Source: a virus. From it: a stretch of DNA of 64,000 bases. The stretch is taken from positions 18,136 through 82,135 of IMG/VR virus record IMGVR_UViG_3300009154_000042, one strand, 5' to 3'. The translations under genes were made by a program, and so were the position numbers. Below the pieces are notes generated by a model. That model worked only from the letters and a program-made list of their open reading frames with translations. It made no database searches and was not told the DNA's origin. Within the stretch, counting starts at the first letter, position 1; the number at the start of each line of letters is the position of its first letter. Positions 18,859 to 25,803 of the stretch are shown here, piece by piece.

Positions 18859-18906
18859 TTTAAACCTCTATGAATTATTGTGAATGCAGCGTCTTGCTGT
18901 GATATA

Positions 18907-18935
18907 ATTCTAGCTGATTAAGTGCGCAGTGTCAA
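18907..18935 (-). promoter_or_regulatory. Sigma-70 promoter for moxR
   Basis: TTGACA, 17 bp, TAGAAT; the -10 box ends 49 bp before the ATG at 18,858. Confidence 0.75.
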
Positions 18936-18940
18936 TAGGT

Positions 18941-19333
18941 TTATTTTTCTTGTTCAGCCATTGCTCTGGCAATTCCATACTTTTGTATATCGCCGTTGAA
19001 TAATATTAATTGAACGGCCATTTTTTCTTTAAAAACCACTATTGAATTTTTATCAATATAATATGGACTATCAATGAATTTATCCAACCATATCATGACT
19101 TGATTGGTAATTGTAGTTTCTTTGCAAAAATCAATGCTGTAGGATTTCAAATCCAATTCGTTTACAAGAAGTTGATATCCCTCTTCCGTAAGTCGTAAGC
19201 CACCTGATGATTTTTTTCTGGGATTTTGCCAAATGTAATTATATAACTTATCAAAAGACTCGGAGGGCTCGTTTTTTTCATTGATCACCAACTGAGTGAG
19301 GTGTCGCTTGATGTCCATATTATTGCTTTTCAC
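18941..19333 (-). CDS. Conserved phage protein of unknown function
   Basis: 130 residues. Two recognisable stretches, GGLRLTEEGYQLL and DKFIDSPYYIDKNS, resemble an uncharacterised family found in many T4-like phages, where the second stretch precedes F-x-E-K-x-A-x-x-L-x-L. No catalytic motif is visible. The start overlaps the previous gene by 14 bp, so it is in the operon that begins at 19,601. Confidence 0.65.
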   Translation of the reverse strand: MKSNNMDIKRHLTQLVINEKNEPSESFDKLYNYIWQNPRKKSSGGLRLTEEGYQLLVNELDLKSYSIDFCKETTITNQVMIWLDKFIDSPYYIDKNSIVVFKEKMAVQLILFNGDIQKYGIARAMAEQEK

Positions 19334-19601
19334 CGTTTATCAATTTATAAACGGAAAAATCCGAGCAATTAAACATTTTGTTCAATTTCTCAGATAAATT
19401 AAATGCATGTCCTTGATTTGAAAAGGATACTTTTTTATATTTTGTTCCTGATTGATGAGCAATCATACTTGTAGTTTTTAAATTTACCGGTTTACCTTTG
19501 TAAAATACTGCCCAAATAGCGTCAGCTTCCAATACTTGCTCAGTCTTATAAGTTTTTTTATTTGTAATTTCTAAAACTACATTAGGTTTTGGTCTAGACA
19601 T
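19320..19601 (-). CDS. Conserved phage protein of unknown function
   Basis: 93 residues with the conserved-looking stretches IWAVFYKGKPVNLKT and YKKVSFSNQGHAFNLSEKLN. The pattern resembles a short uncharacterised protein family of marine T4-like phages. No function can be given. A late octamer lies 32 nt upstream. Confidence 0.65.
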   Translation of the reverse strand: MSRPKPNVVLEITNKKTYKTEQVLEADAIWAVFYKGKPVNLKTTSMIAHQSGTKYKKVSFSNQGHAFNLSEKLNKMFNCSDFSVYKLINGEKQ

Positions 19602-19633
19602 GGTTGCATATATCTCACTCGGTTATATGCTAT

Positions 19634-19641
19634 TATTTATT
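19634..19641 (-). promoter_or_regulatory. Late promoter octamer AATAAATA
   Basis: 7 of 8 matches to TATAAATA, 32 nt before the start at 19,601, in a short non-coding gap. Confidence 0.4.
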
Positions 19642-19647
19642 CAAAAT

Positions 19648-19872
19648 TTATAAATTGCCGCCGTCCATTTTGACAGTGACCTCTGTTTGTACAGACGATC
19701 TTAGTGCAATTACATCTAATTCTCCTGCTAAACGAGTCATTACTACTGCCAATGATTCTTCGAGCATATTTGCTTCATTTATCGGCAAATTTAGTGTTTT
19801 TTGACCGCTTTTTCGCGCAATTCTAGCTTTTTCCAAGAACATTTCGATAGGTAGAGTATTAAGACTATTCAT
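19648..19872 (-). CDS. Small conserved phage protein
   Basis: 74 residues: a helical centre (LPIEMFLEKARIARKSGQKT, then VVMTRLAGELD) and a short C-terminal strand ending MDGGNL. No motif for an enzyme or DNA-binding domain is visible. The start overlaps the end of the upstream gene by 8 bp, indicating translational coupling. Confidence 0.6.
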   Translation of the reverse strand: MNSLNTLPIEMFLEKARIARKSGQKTLNLPINEANMLEESLAVVMTRLAGELDVIALRSSVQTEVTVKMDGGNL

Positions 19873-20353
19873 TGTTTGTTTCTCTGTTTAATGAATTTAT
19901 CATATTTTTTGCCTCTTCCTCAGTCTTAAACGGACCAATATATGGATATCTAGAAACTGTGATCAGTTTTGGACAAAATGATCTGATCCAGATTTTGGAA
20001 AATTTAACAGCATAGTATCCTGCGCAAAAAAAACATTTACTTCTACTAGTTTTTGTAAAAATAGGAAGTTTCTTCTTGACATCCCAAAGAGGATTAGTGG
20101 GTATACCTTTAGTGGGATATCCATATATTTCATTTTCCGGAGACAAAGTCTGAGATTCTTGTTGGATTGTTTCGTCTGGTATTACTATACCAAATCGTTC
20201 TTTAATCTCATTTAATGTATCCACTTGAAATGTCTGACCACTACTGACCAGTCTGTAACCACTATTTTCTCTGTTGAGGGTTGCTATTTTATTCCTGCCG
20301 TCATTTACTAGCCATGATTTGTTAGGAATGAGTACTTTTGCAGTAATATTCAT
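19865..20353 (-). CDS. Conserved phage protein of unknown function
   Basis: 162 residues. The C-terminal half has the conserved-looking stretches YPTKGIPTNPLWDVKKKLPI, KCFFCAGYYAVKF and RSFCPKLITVSRYPYIGPFK. The three cysteines in that region could bind metal, but the spacing is not a known zinc motif. It starts inside the stop region of the exonuclease gene (4-bp overlap), so it is probably translated with it and may act in DNA metabolism; that is inference from context only. Confidence 0.6.
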   Translation of the reverse strand: MNITAKVLIPNKSWLVNDGRNKIATLNRENSGYRLVSSGQTFQVDTLNEIKERFGIVIPDETIQQESQTLSPENEIYGYPTKGIPTNPLWDVKKKLPIFTKTSRSKCFFCAGYYAVKFSKIWIRSFCPKLITVSRYPYIGPFKTEEEAKNMINSLNRETNNE

Positions 20354-21336
20354 TTATGATACCTTGCTGTTAATGGATCAGCATAGCTTTGAATTTGCTC
20401 GCTGATTTTTATTAAATCATGTTGGGCACAAAACTTTATTAATCTTATGCCTACCTGGCTGATATTTTTTTCTTTATTGAGTTCGTCAGCGACCGTATCT
20501 AGAATTTTCTGTTTGATATCAGATGGCTGAGCCTTGAGATCACACAAAATAACATTTCGATTATAATCTTCCAGAACTCGGTGCTCTTTGCCCTCATGAT
20601 CTACCCATCGTTGTAACATAATATTGTTCCATGCCCACCCTTTAGAATTGCGATCAGCGAATGCTTCCTCTAGGCCTACCTTATTCTTGGTGCCTTTTTT
20701 GCGAACGCCTGGATACGCACTGAATACATTGTCGGAAGTATCACCTCTCATGCACTTTTCAAATAGCATCCACTCGGGATCTGGAGCTGGTTTAATCTCT
20801 CCAGTTTTTTTATCTTTGATGGGCTTATTTTTTTCATCAAAATATCCCTCATGGGTGATAGTCACTCCCATGATACCGTTGTATTGCCTGACATTGGGTG
20901 CAATTAATTGTGCGAAGTCGCCATCAGTTGAAATAATAACATGATTATCATCAGGATGAGTTGAAATCCATCCTGCGATTAAGTCATCGGCTTCTAGATT
21001 AGAATGCTGCAACACGGTACAATTAGTCTTTTCTTTTAGAAATTCCTTAAATGTATCAAAAGTTTCCCAAAATAACTGGTCTTCTTCCGCCTCTCTTGGA
21101 GTAAGTGCATCACGAGCGGCACTTCGGTTTCGTTTGTATGGTTCATACACATCCTTTCGCCAGCTTCTGCCCTCGAGGCAAAATATGACATGTTTACCCT
21201 CAAACTGTCTCCATGCCTTTCTTACTGAATCAAACATGATGTGGAGACACATGCCTACCCTTTCATCAGCAGATCCCCGAACTACATGCCGTGACCGAAA
21301 AAATGTGTTTGCAGCATCTACTATGATATAAGTCAT
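20350..21336 (-). CDS. 5'-3' exonuclease (FEN/RNase H-like, PIN fold)
   Basis: 328 residues. The N-terminus has YIIVDAANTFFR with the first catalytic Asp, followed by YEPYKRNRS in the helical-arch region, then LEADDLIAGW and IISTDGDFAQLI, which supply the acidic metal-binding residues, and RGDTSDNVFSAYPGVRKKG in the helix-hairpin-helix region. These are the hallmarks of the phage T4 RNase H / T5 exonuclease family, which removes RNA primers and flaps during lagging-strand replication. The length is close to T4 RNase H (about 305 residues). Confidence 0.88.
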   Translation of the reverse strand: MTYIIVDAANTFFRSRHVVRGSADERVGMCLHIMFDSVRKAWRQFEGKHVIFCLEGRSWRKDVYEPYKRNRSAARDALTPREAEEDQLFWETFDTFKEFLKEKTNCTVLQHSNLEADDLIAGWISTHPDDNHVIISTDGDFAQLIAPNVRQYNGIMGVTITHEGYFDEKNKPIKDKKTGEIKPAPDPEWMLFEKCMRGDTSDNVFSAYPGVRKKGTKNKVGLEEAFADRNSKGWAWNNIMLQRWVDHEGKEHRVLEDYNRNVILCDLKAQPSDIKQKILDTVADELNKEKNISQVGIRLIKFCAQHDLIKISEQIQSYADPLTARYHK

Positions 21337-21713
21337 TAACTAACCTCTGATTTTCCGTTGCCTAAATTATTTACATTGATGTATCCACTAAAACGTCGAT
21401 CCATCATTACGCCTTCTTCGTTGCCAATTTCTCTACAAAGATCTTGGAACCATGAATCTACTAATTCTTCATCGGCTATTCCTGTATATCCATGACTTCG
21501 TAACATTACTATGAAATGCTCGTTCCAGTCAATATCAAAAAATCCATTTCTAGGGTTATCTGGATTAACATGCGTTTCTAAAACCGACACCCAAGGTTCA
21601 CCATTAGCAGTTGCCGCGGTTTTTGGATCAACTGGTTCTGATGTAACAGAATACTCTTTTGCTGTTTTATGAATCGAATTTCTTAATAACCAATTTTTAA
21701 TTAATTTAAACAT
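21336..21713 (-). CDS. Conserved phage protein of unknown function
   Basis: 125 residues. Recognisable stretches are GEPWVSVLETHVNPDNP, GFFDIDWNEHFIVMLRSHGY and DSWFQDLCREIG. They resemble an uncharacterised family from marine T4-like phages. The stop overlaps the ATG of the exonuclease by one base, so the pair is translationally coupled; a role in replication is only a guess. Confidence 0.6.
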   Translation of the reverse strand: MFKLIKNWLLRNSIHKTAKEYSVTSEPVDPKTAATANGEPWVSVLETHVNPDNPRNGFFDIDWNEHFIVMLRSHGYTGIADEELVDSWFQDLCREIGNEEGVMMDRRFSGYINVNNLGNGKSEVS

Positions 21714-21719
21714 AATAAA

Positions 21720-22001
21720 TCACTCATATATATTTGACCATTTTTTCAATTTTTCAATTTTCTTTAAACAAGCATCGTTTACTTCTTCTGCTGATACAGT
21801 ATTGGATGCAATTAATAAATTGATCATGCACTGGAGGTCACCCAGCTCTTCCGCAAGGTGTTCCCTATTATCCTTACTACTTGATGGATGATAGCTTTCA
21901 AACCCAAATCTTCGAATTTTGCAAACTGCTTGTACGACTTCAACACATTCTTCTTGAAGAATGTTTAAAATCTCATCAATTTTCGTGTCTACGCCGATCA
22001 T
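21720..22001 (-). CDS. MazG-like NTP pyrophosphohydrolase-type protein
   Basis: 93 residues, almost all one MazG-type helical domain: LQEECVEVVQAVCK (E-E-x-x-E-type motif) and EELGDLQCMINLLI (E-L-G-D, second metal-binding helix). MazG-family enzymes hydrolyse nucleoside triphosphates, including (d)NTPs and alarmones. A second MazG-like gene is at 47,910-48,347. The substrate is not predictable. Confidence 0.75.
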   Translation of the reverse strand: MIGVDTKIDEILNILQEECVEVVQAVCKIRRFGFESYHPSSSKDNREHLAEELGDLQCMINLLIASNTVSAEEVNDACLKKIEKLKKWSNIYE

Positions 22002-22011
22002 TATAAATGCC

Positions 22012-22374
22012 TTATACTATTGAGTTGTTTTCTACCAGGGCAATTGTTGTTTTTAACTGGCTCTTTGCACGGTTGAAATTTTCAACGGCAATACTGACCG
22101 CATTATTGTTTTTTGCCAACTCTGTTATTTTTTGTTCTTCTGCCATTTGTTTAGCTACATAATTAAGAAGAGCATCAGTATGTGCAGAAAGCTGAATATC
22201 ATAATGTTTTTCAGGAATGGCAGTCCACGATCCATTTTCGAGTGCTTCCATTTTATTGATCGCACTATTATATCTTACATTCGGAAGAAAAGACACTGGT
22301 GAAAAATTATAACTGGAAGATTGTTTGTCATTAACGTGTATATGTGGACTATTTGAATATAAGTTAGTGTACAT
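22012..22374 (-). CDS. Hypothetical protein
   Basis: 120 residues. The N-terminal third is polar (Asn/Ser-rich); the C-terminal two thirds are helical with a probable coiled coil (residues 60-115). A middle segment, YNSAINKMEALENGSWTAIP, resembles short linker motifs in phage structural proteins. Function unknown. The next gene upstream is separated by 21 bp. Confidence 0.5.
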   Translation of the reverse strand: MYTNLYSNSPHIHVNDKQSSSYNFSPVSFLPNVRYNSAINKMEALENGSWTAIPEKHYDIQLSAHTDALLNYVAKQMAEEQKITELAKNNNAVSIAVENFNRAKSQLKTTIALVENNSIV

Positions 22375-22395
22375 GTATTACCCATTCAACAAGTG

Positions 22396-22614
22396 TCATG
22401 AAAAAGTTTTTACACCTTTAAATCTTGCCAAGTCAGCTTCCCATTGATTCTTTGCATCCTTGCCTTGGATGAATCGCTGATACTGCTTGAATGAAAAACT
22501 TTTGTAATTAAACAAATCCTGTTCATTGAACTTGTATCCAAAATCACGACAAAATGTGCGATACTGCTCAAGTGACTTGAAGATATTGTTAACAGTTTGA
22601 TTAGTAATTGGCAT
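22396..22614 (-). CDS. Small hypothetical protein in the glycosyltransferase operon
   Basis: 72 residues, basic and aromatic-rich (FKSLEQYRTFCRDFGYKFNE and FKQYQRFIQGKDAKNQWEAD). The ATG shares one base with the stop of the glycosyltransferase gene upstream, so it is co-translated. It could be an accessory subunit for DNA glycosylation, but no domain is recognised. Confidence 0.55.
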   Translation of the reverse strand: MPITNQTVNNIFKSLEQYRTFCRDFGYKFNEQDLFNYKSFSFKQYQRFIQGKDAKNQWEADLARFKGVKTFS

Positions 22615-23600
22615 TATATTTCCTCTTGTGTGTTTGTTGTTGGATTGTTATTGGTAATATTATTTTCGACACACCACTCATCATAATTGGTGATTAGCTT
22701 CATGCCGTAATTGTCATATTTTTCTGGTAAAATTAGATTTGATTTTAATATTAAGTTATTTTTTTTAAATGAGCTATAATCTACATGGTGATGCCATCTT
22801 CCGTACCTGAATACAACTGTTGCAACGTCGGGATGCAAATCAACTAACATCTGTGATTTTGCAATTGTTCCTGCAACATTATATCTTTCTTTAATTTCAA
22901 GATTTTCACTAGTAATTGCTACTCCGCTTTCATCCAGGCCTATTTCTTTGTGATAAAATTCAGCAGTGTTGCCACCAGACACCGTTTGTGTTGCAGCTTT
23001 GCCTTGTAAAAATGCATTAAACTGAATAGTACAATCACCGTCTTTTAGGACTCGTAAGCAAATATCTGTATCTTCGTTGTATCGTCCACGCCAACGATGC
23101 TTACAGTCATTTTTGATAAGCAATGTTGAATAAATGCGGCAATTCTTTGAGTATGGAGGATATTTTTGATTTGGTGCAATAAAGAATCTATACTGAAAAC
23201 CTGCAATTGGCACATTTTCGTACCTATCAACAAAGTCTTCTGCTGCTCGGAATATTGCACCAGATTCTACACGAATTCTTTCATTCTTGTACAAGCGATA
23301 AAAATCTGCAATATTATCATCTAGGACCCAGTGACGTTCTGCTCCTAGAGCAATTGAGTGATCCCAGCACCAATTTCTAGCCCGCCCTGGACCATCTCCA
23401 TGATTACTAAAAGGAGCAATCAATAAAGTCACATATTCACGAATGCCAAAGATATCTAATGCAGATTCATAAAGTTCTTCATCCTGTGGCTCAATTGCAA
23501 TATAATGAGGAACTCTCATGCGAGACAACGACCTTGAAGTCAACATTGACTCATGGCGACCTTTACTTATAATATATACGGGATATCTTGGATTTGTCAT
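22614..23600 (-). CDS. TET-associated-type (TAGT) glycosyltransferase
   Basis: 328 residues. The N-terminus YPVYIISKGRH, then PHYIAIEPQDEELY, NHGDGPGRARNWCWDHSI and RHWVLDDNI with a D-D-N in the sugar-nucleotide site, follow the pattern of the TAGT family, a GT-A-like fold. Later EDTDICLRVLKDG is a second acidic motif. In the family, TAGT enzymes are predicted or shown to glycosylate modified pyrimidines of phage DNA. Here the gene is in one overlapping series with the sliding clamp, a second glycosyltransferase-like gene and a small conserved protein. No TET or hydroxymethylase is seen in the window, so the acceptor base is unknown. Confidence 0.75.
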   Translation of the reverse strand: MTNPRYPVYIISKGRHESMLTSRSLSRMRVPHYIAIEPQDEELYESALDIFGIREYVTLLIAPFSNHGDGPGRARNWCWDHSIALGAERHWVLDDNIADFYRLYKNERIRVESGAIFRAAEDFVDRYENVPIAGFQYRFFIAPNQKYPPYSKNCRIYSTLLIKNDCKHRWRGRYNEDTDICLRVLKDGDCTIQFNAFLQGKAATQTVSGGNTAEFYHKEIGLDESGVAITSENLEIKERYNVAGTIAKSQMLVDLHPDVATVVFRYGRWHHHVDYSSFKKNNLILKSNLILPEKYDNYGMKLITNYDEWCVENNITNNNPTTNTQEEI

Positions 23601-24664
23601 CTAAAGCCTTTTTCAACCGTCAAAAATTTGTGTTTATAGTATTCTAACATTTCCAGTCTCTTGGACTCATTTGGCTTATCATACATGATAAGCGGGGTTA
23701 AATCAACATCAAATGAAATTTGAACATCAGAAATATTACACATTTCATTTATGATTGGTAAACAATTGTTATGCAATGATTCTATAAATCGATAAATTGA
23801 AAAACAGTGTTGATCATATGATGGAAGAACAAGTGTAAATTTTGATTTCTTAATATAGTCCAGATATGTGTCTCTATCAACCAGACTATCTTCGCCAGTT
23901 ACATAGTTCTTGCAAAAAATATTTGTATTTGAAAAATAGGGAGACATTTGATCTACATAATCTAGTGCATAGTCTCTTTTGCTATTTTCAAGTACAGAGT
24001 ATCCAAATGTTAGATCATATATCTTTTCTTCCTTGACTTCAAAAAGATCATTTTTATTGTTGAAGTGAAACTGAAGACTGTCTAGTCTTTTAGTATTATA
24101 CTCTTTTATATCATATCCATGATATAAATGGTAGTTATTACTATTAGGAGCATAATCCTCGTGAACAAGATCTAATGACATTTCATTTGGATCAAATGCT
24201 AATTCATGTAACGGAATATCATATGTCCTATGTGCCTTCAATAAAGCCAGTAAGTTTGTCAATATAACACCACATGATTGCCATTTTAGCTGTCCCCTGT
24301 CGAGTGGAAATACTCCATTTCTTTTACTTCCGCGAGTGAGATTTGACCTCCAGAGATCGACGCCTCCGATGATATACAAATTTTTATATTCACTCAGAGG
24401 TGATATATCTATGCTATCATAAACTTCTTTCCAATTTGACATATTGATCGCATTTTTTTCATAAAATTCACCAAAAATATTTAAATTTTTATTAATATGA
24501 ATATTTGCGTAGCTGGAAATAAACTTACTAGTTTTATCTGTTTTTTTACATGACAAGTAGTCAACGTTAGTACCATTGCTGCGAAGAATACTCATATGAG
24601 CAACCACAGACTTGCCTTCCCTGCCTGTTATAGGCCTAGTTGTAAAAAAAAGACTGGAACTCAC
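23597..24664 (-). CDS. GT-B-like glycosyltransferase, putative
   Basis: 355 residues. The C-terminal part, KKSKFTLVLPSYDQHCFSIY then RFIESLHNNCLPII, resembles the acceptor/donor cleft of exostosin-like or phage GT-B glycosyltransferases (S-x-x-x-L-x-P-x-Y-D and R-x-x-E-x-L). The N-terminal 120 residues include NLYIIGGVDLW, a possible Rossmann strand. It overlaps the TAGT gene by 4 bp and is itself overlapped by the upstream gene, so it likely works on the same DNA or sugar product. Specificity is unknown and the family call is tentative. Confidence 0.55.
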   Translation of the reverse strand: MSSSLFFTTRPITGREGKSVVAHMSILRSNGTNVDYLSCKKTDKTSKFISSYANIHINKNLNIFGEFYEKNAINMSNWKEVYDSIDISPLSEYKNLYIIGGVDLWRSNLTRGSKRNGVFPLDRGQLKWQSCGVILTNLLALLKAHRTYDIPLHELAFDPNEMSLDLVHEDYAPNSNNYHLYHGYDIKEYNTKRLDSLQFHFNNKNDLFEVKEEKIYDLTFGYSVLENSKRDYALDYVDQMSPYFSNTNIFCKNYVTGEDSLVDRDTYLDYIKKSKFTLVLPSYDQHCFSIYRFIESLHNNCLPIINEMCNISDVQISFDVDLTPLIMYDKPNESKRLEMLEYYKHKFLTVEKGFR

Positions 24665-25008
24665 TCTTCAATCCATCGCTTAAGGAAATTCGCAGACCTA
24701 TCAAGCTTTGGATACCAAATGCTTTTAGTCTTTTTAGAAAGATTTTGATCTACTAGCTTTGCAAATGCGTTATAGTCATCTTCGTTCCTAAAGCTGACAT
24801 AAATTTTCATATATGGAGCATTGTCTTCCTGAACAAATTCAGGCATTCCCTTCCAATGTTTTTTCCATTCAGCTTCATCATCTTCGTCCCATCCTTCGAA
24901 TAGTGTATCTGCGGTGTTTTCTGGTTCCTCTAACGGAACTACTTTTCCAATACAATTTTCGTATTCAGTTGATTCTTCAACTGTAATTTTTGATGATTTG
25001 TCTGTCAT
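24661..25008 (-). CDS. Small conserved phage protein with KTKSIWYP motif
   Basis: 115 residues: an acidic N-terminal half, then APYMKIYVSFRNEDDYNAFA and KKTKSIWYPKLDR. Short proteins with a K-T-K-S-I-W-Y-P signature occur next to base-modification and ParB-like genes in diverse phages, as far as I recall. It sits between the clamp gene (4-nt gap) and the glycosyltransferases (4-bp overlap). The linkage supports a role in DNA modification, but no activity can be assigned. Confidence 0.6.
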   Translation of the reverse strand: MTDKSSKITVEESTEYENCIGKVVPLEEPENTADTLFEGWDEDDEAEWKKHWKGMPEFVQEDNAPYMKIYVSFRNEDDYNAFAKLVDQNLSKKTKSIWYPKLDRSANFLKRWIEE

Positions 25009-25012
25009 TGTA

Positions 25013-25747
25013 TTATTTTGCCTCCGCTGGAAGAAGGTATCGGTAGTCTGCTATTCCGCTGTCAACTGTAATTTCAACAGCGCCGCCATCAGAGAACTTG
25101 ATAACTTTATTACCTGGTAGATCCATGATTGCCATAAAAACTTTTACAGGCCAGTTCCAAGATTTGGTCAAAACTCCATTTACATTACTTTGAAATACAA
25201 AATTTCCGTTATTTGTACCGACATCGCCAAAATAAAATCTCAAATCACCCTTATCAGTGCGAGCAACAAAGTTCAGTTCTTCATTGTTTGCTGATGCTTG
25301 TTTCTTCATTTTCTGAATACTAGTGATGGCAGGCACAAGTTCAACATTCCATGTTGCGCCCTTGAATATAACTGTTTTTATCTTGTCTTCGATTACTGAT
25401 TTTGCCATGAGCCGATAATCGTTGACGAAATCGCCAACTTCTGTTTCAAAGTGAATGCTTATAGGAACATTCTTTTCTTCGCCCTTATCTTCACGAATGA
25501 CGTTTATTTTTGCCTTATTATCGTATTCATCAAAACTTAAAATTGTCTTTAACTTTGAAAGATTTGGCATACCAAATGTTCCTTGAAGTTCAGCAATAGG
25601 AACTTTGGACACTCCAGAAACAATAACTTTTCTATCTTCTGAATATGCAGAAATCTTGGTCTCGGTAGTTGAACTTTCTACTTTTATAAGTTCAATTATG
25701 CCTAGGCTGTATGTATGTTGAATGAGATCTTGTAGAAAATTTTTCAT
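25013..25747 (-). CDS. 45: DNA polymerase sliding clamp, gp45-like
   Basis: 244 residues, slightly longer than T4 gp45 (228). Pattern similarity to gp45 extends through the whole chain: an N-terminal MKNFLQDLIQ, a central strand series with VGDFVNDYRLMAKSV, and a C-terminal KVIKFSDGGAVEITVDS strand. The clamp holds the polymerase on DNA and, in T4-type phages, also activates late transcription, which fits the late octamers in this window. Its own sigma-70 promoter lies just upstream, and the DNA modification genes follow in the same direction. Confidence 0.85.
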   Translation of the reverse strand: MKNFLQDLIQHTYSLGIIELIKVESSTTETKISAYSEDRKVIVSGVSKVPIAELQGTFGMPNLSKLKTILSFDEYDNKAKINVIREDKGEEKNVPISIHFETEVGDFVNDYRLMAKSVIEDKIKTVIFKGATWNVELVPAITSIQKMKKQASANNEELNFVARTDKGDLRFYFGDVGTNNGNFVFQSNVNGVLTKSWNWPVKVFMAIMDLPGNKVIKFSDGGAVEITVDSGIADYRYLLPAEAK

Positions 25748-25769
25748 TTTTATTATCCTTATTTCATTA

Positions 25770-25798
25770 ATTATACCGTAAATTTATTAAAAAGTCAA
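25770..25798 (-). promoter_or_regulatory. Sigma-70 promoter for the clamp operon
   Basis: TTGACT, 17 bp, TATAAT, with the -10 box ending 22 bp before the clamp ATG. It lies between polymerase and clamp, so the clamp and glycosyltransferase genes can be expressed separately from the polymerase. Confidence 0.85.
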
Positions 25799-25803
25799 TA
25801 AAT

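Noticed and set aside
24914-25120. Plus-strand frame opposite the clamp and KTKSIWYP genes
   Set aside because: It is antisense to two genes with clear coding patterns and ribosome sites.
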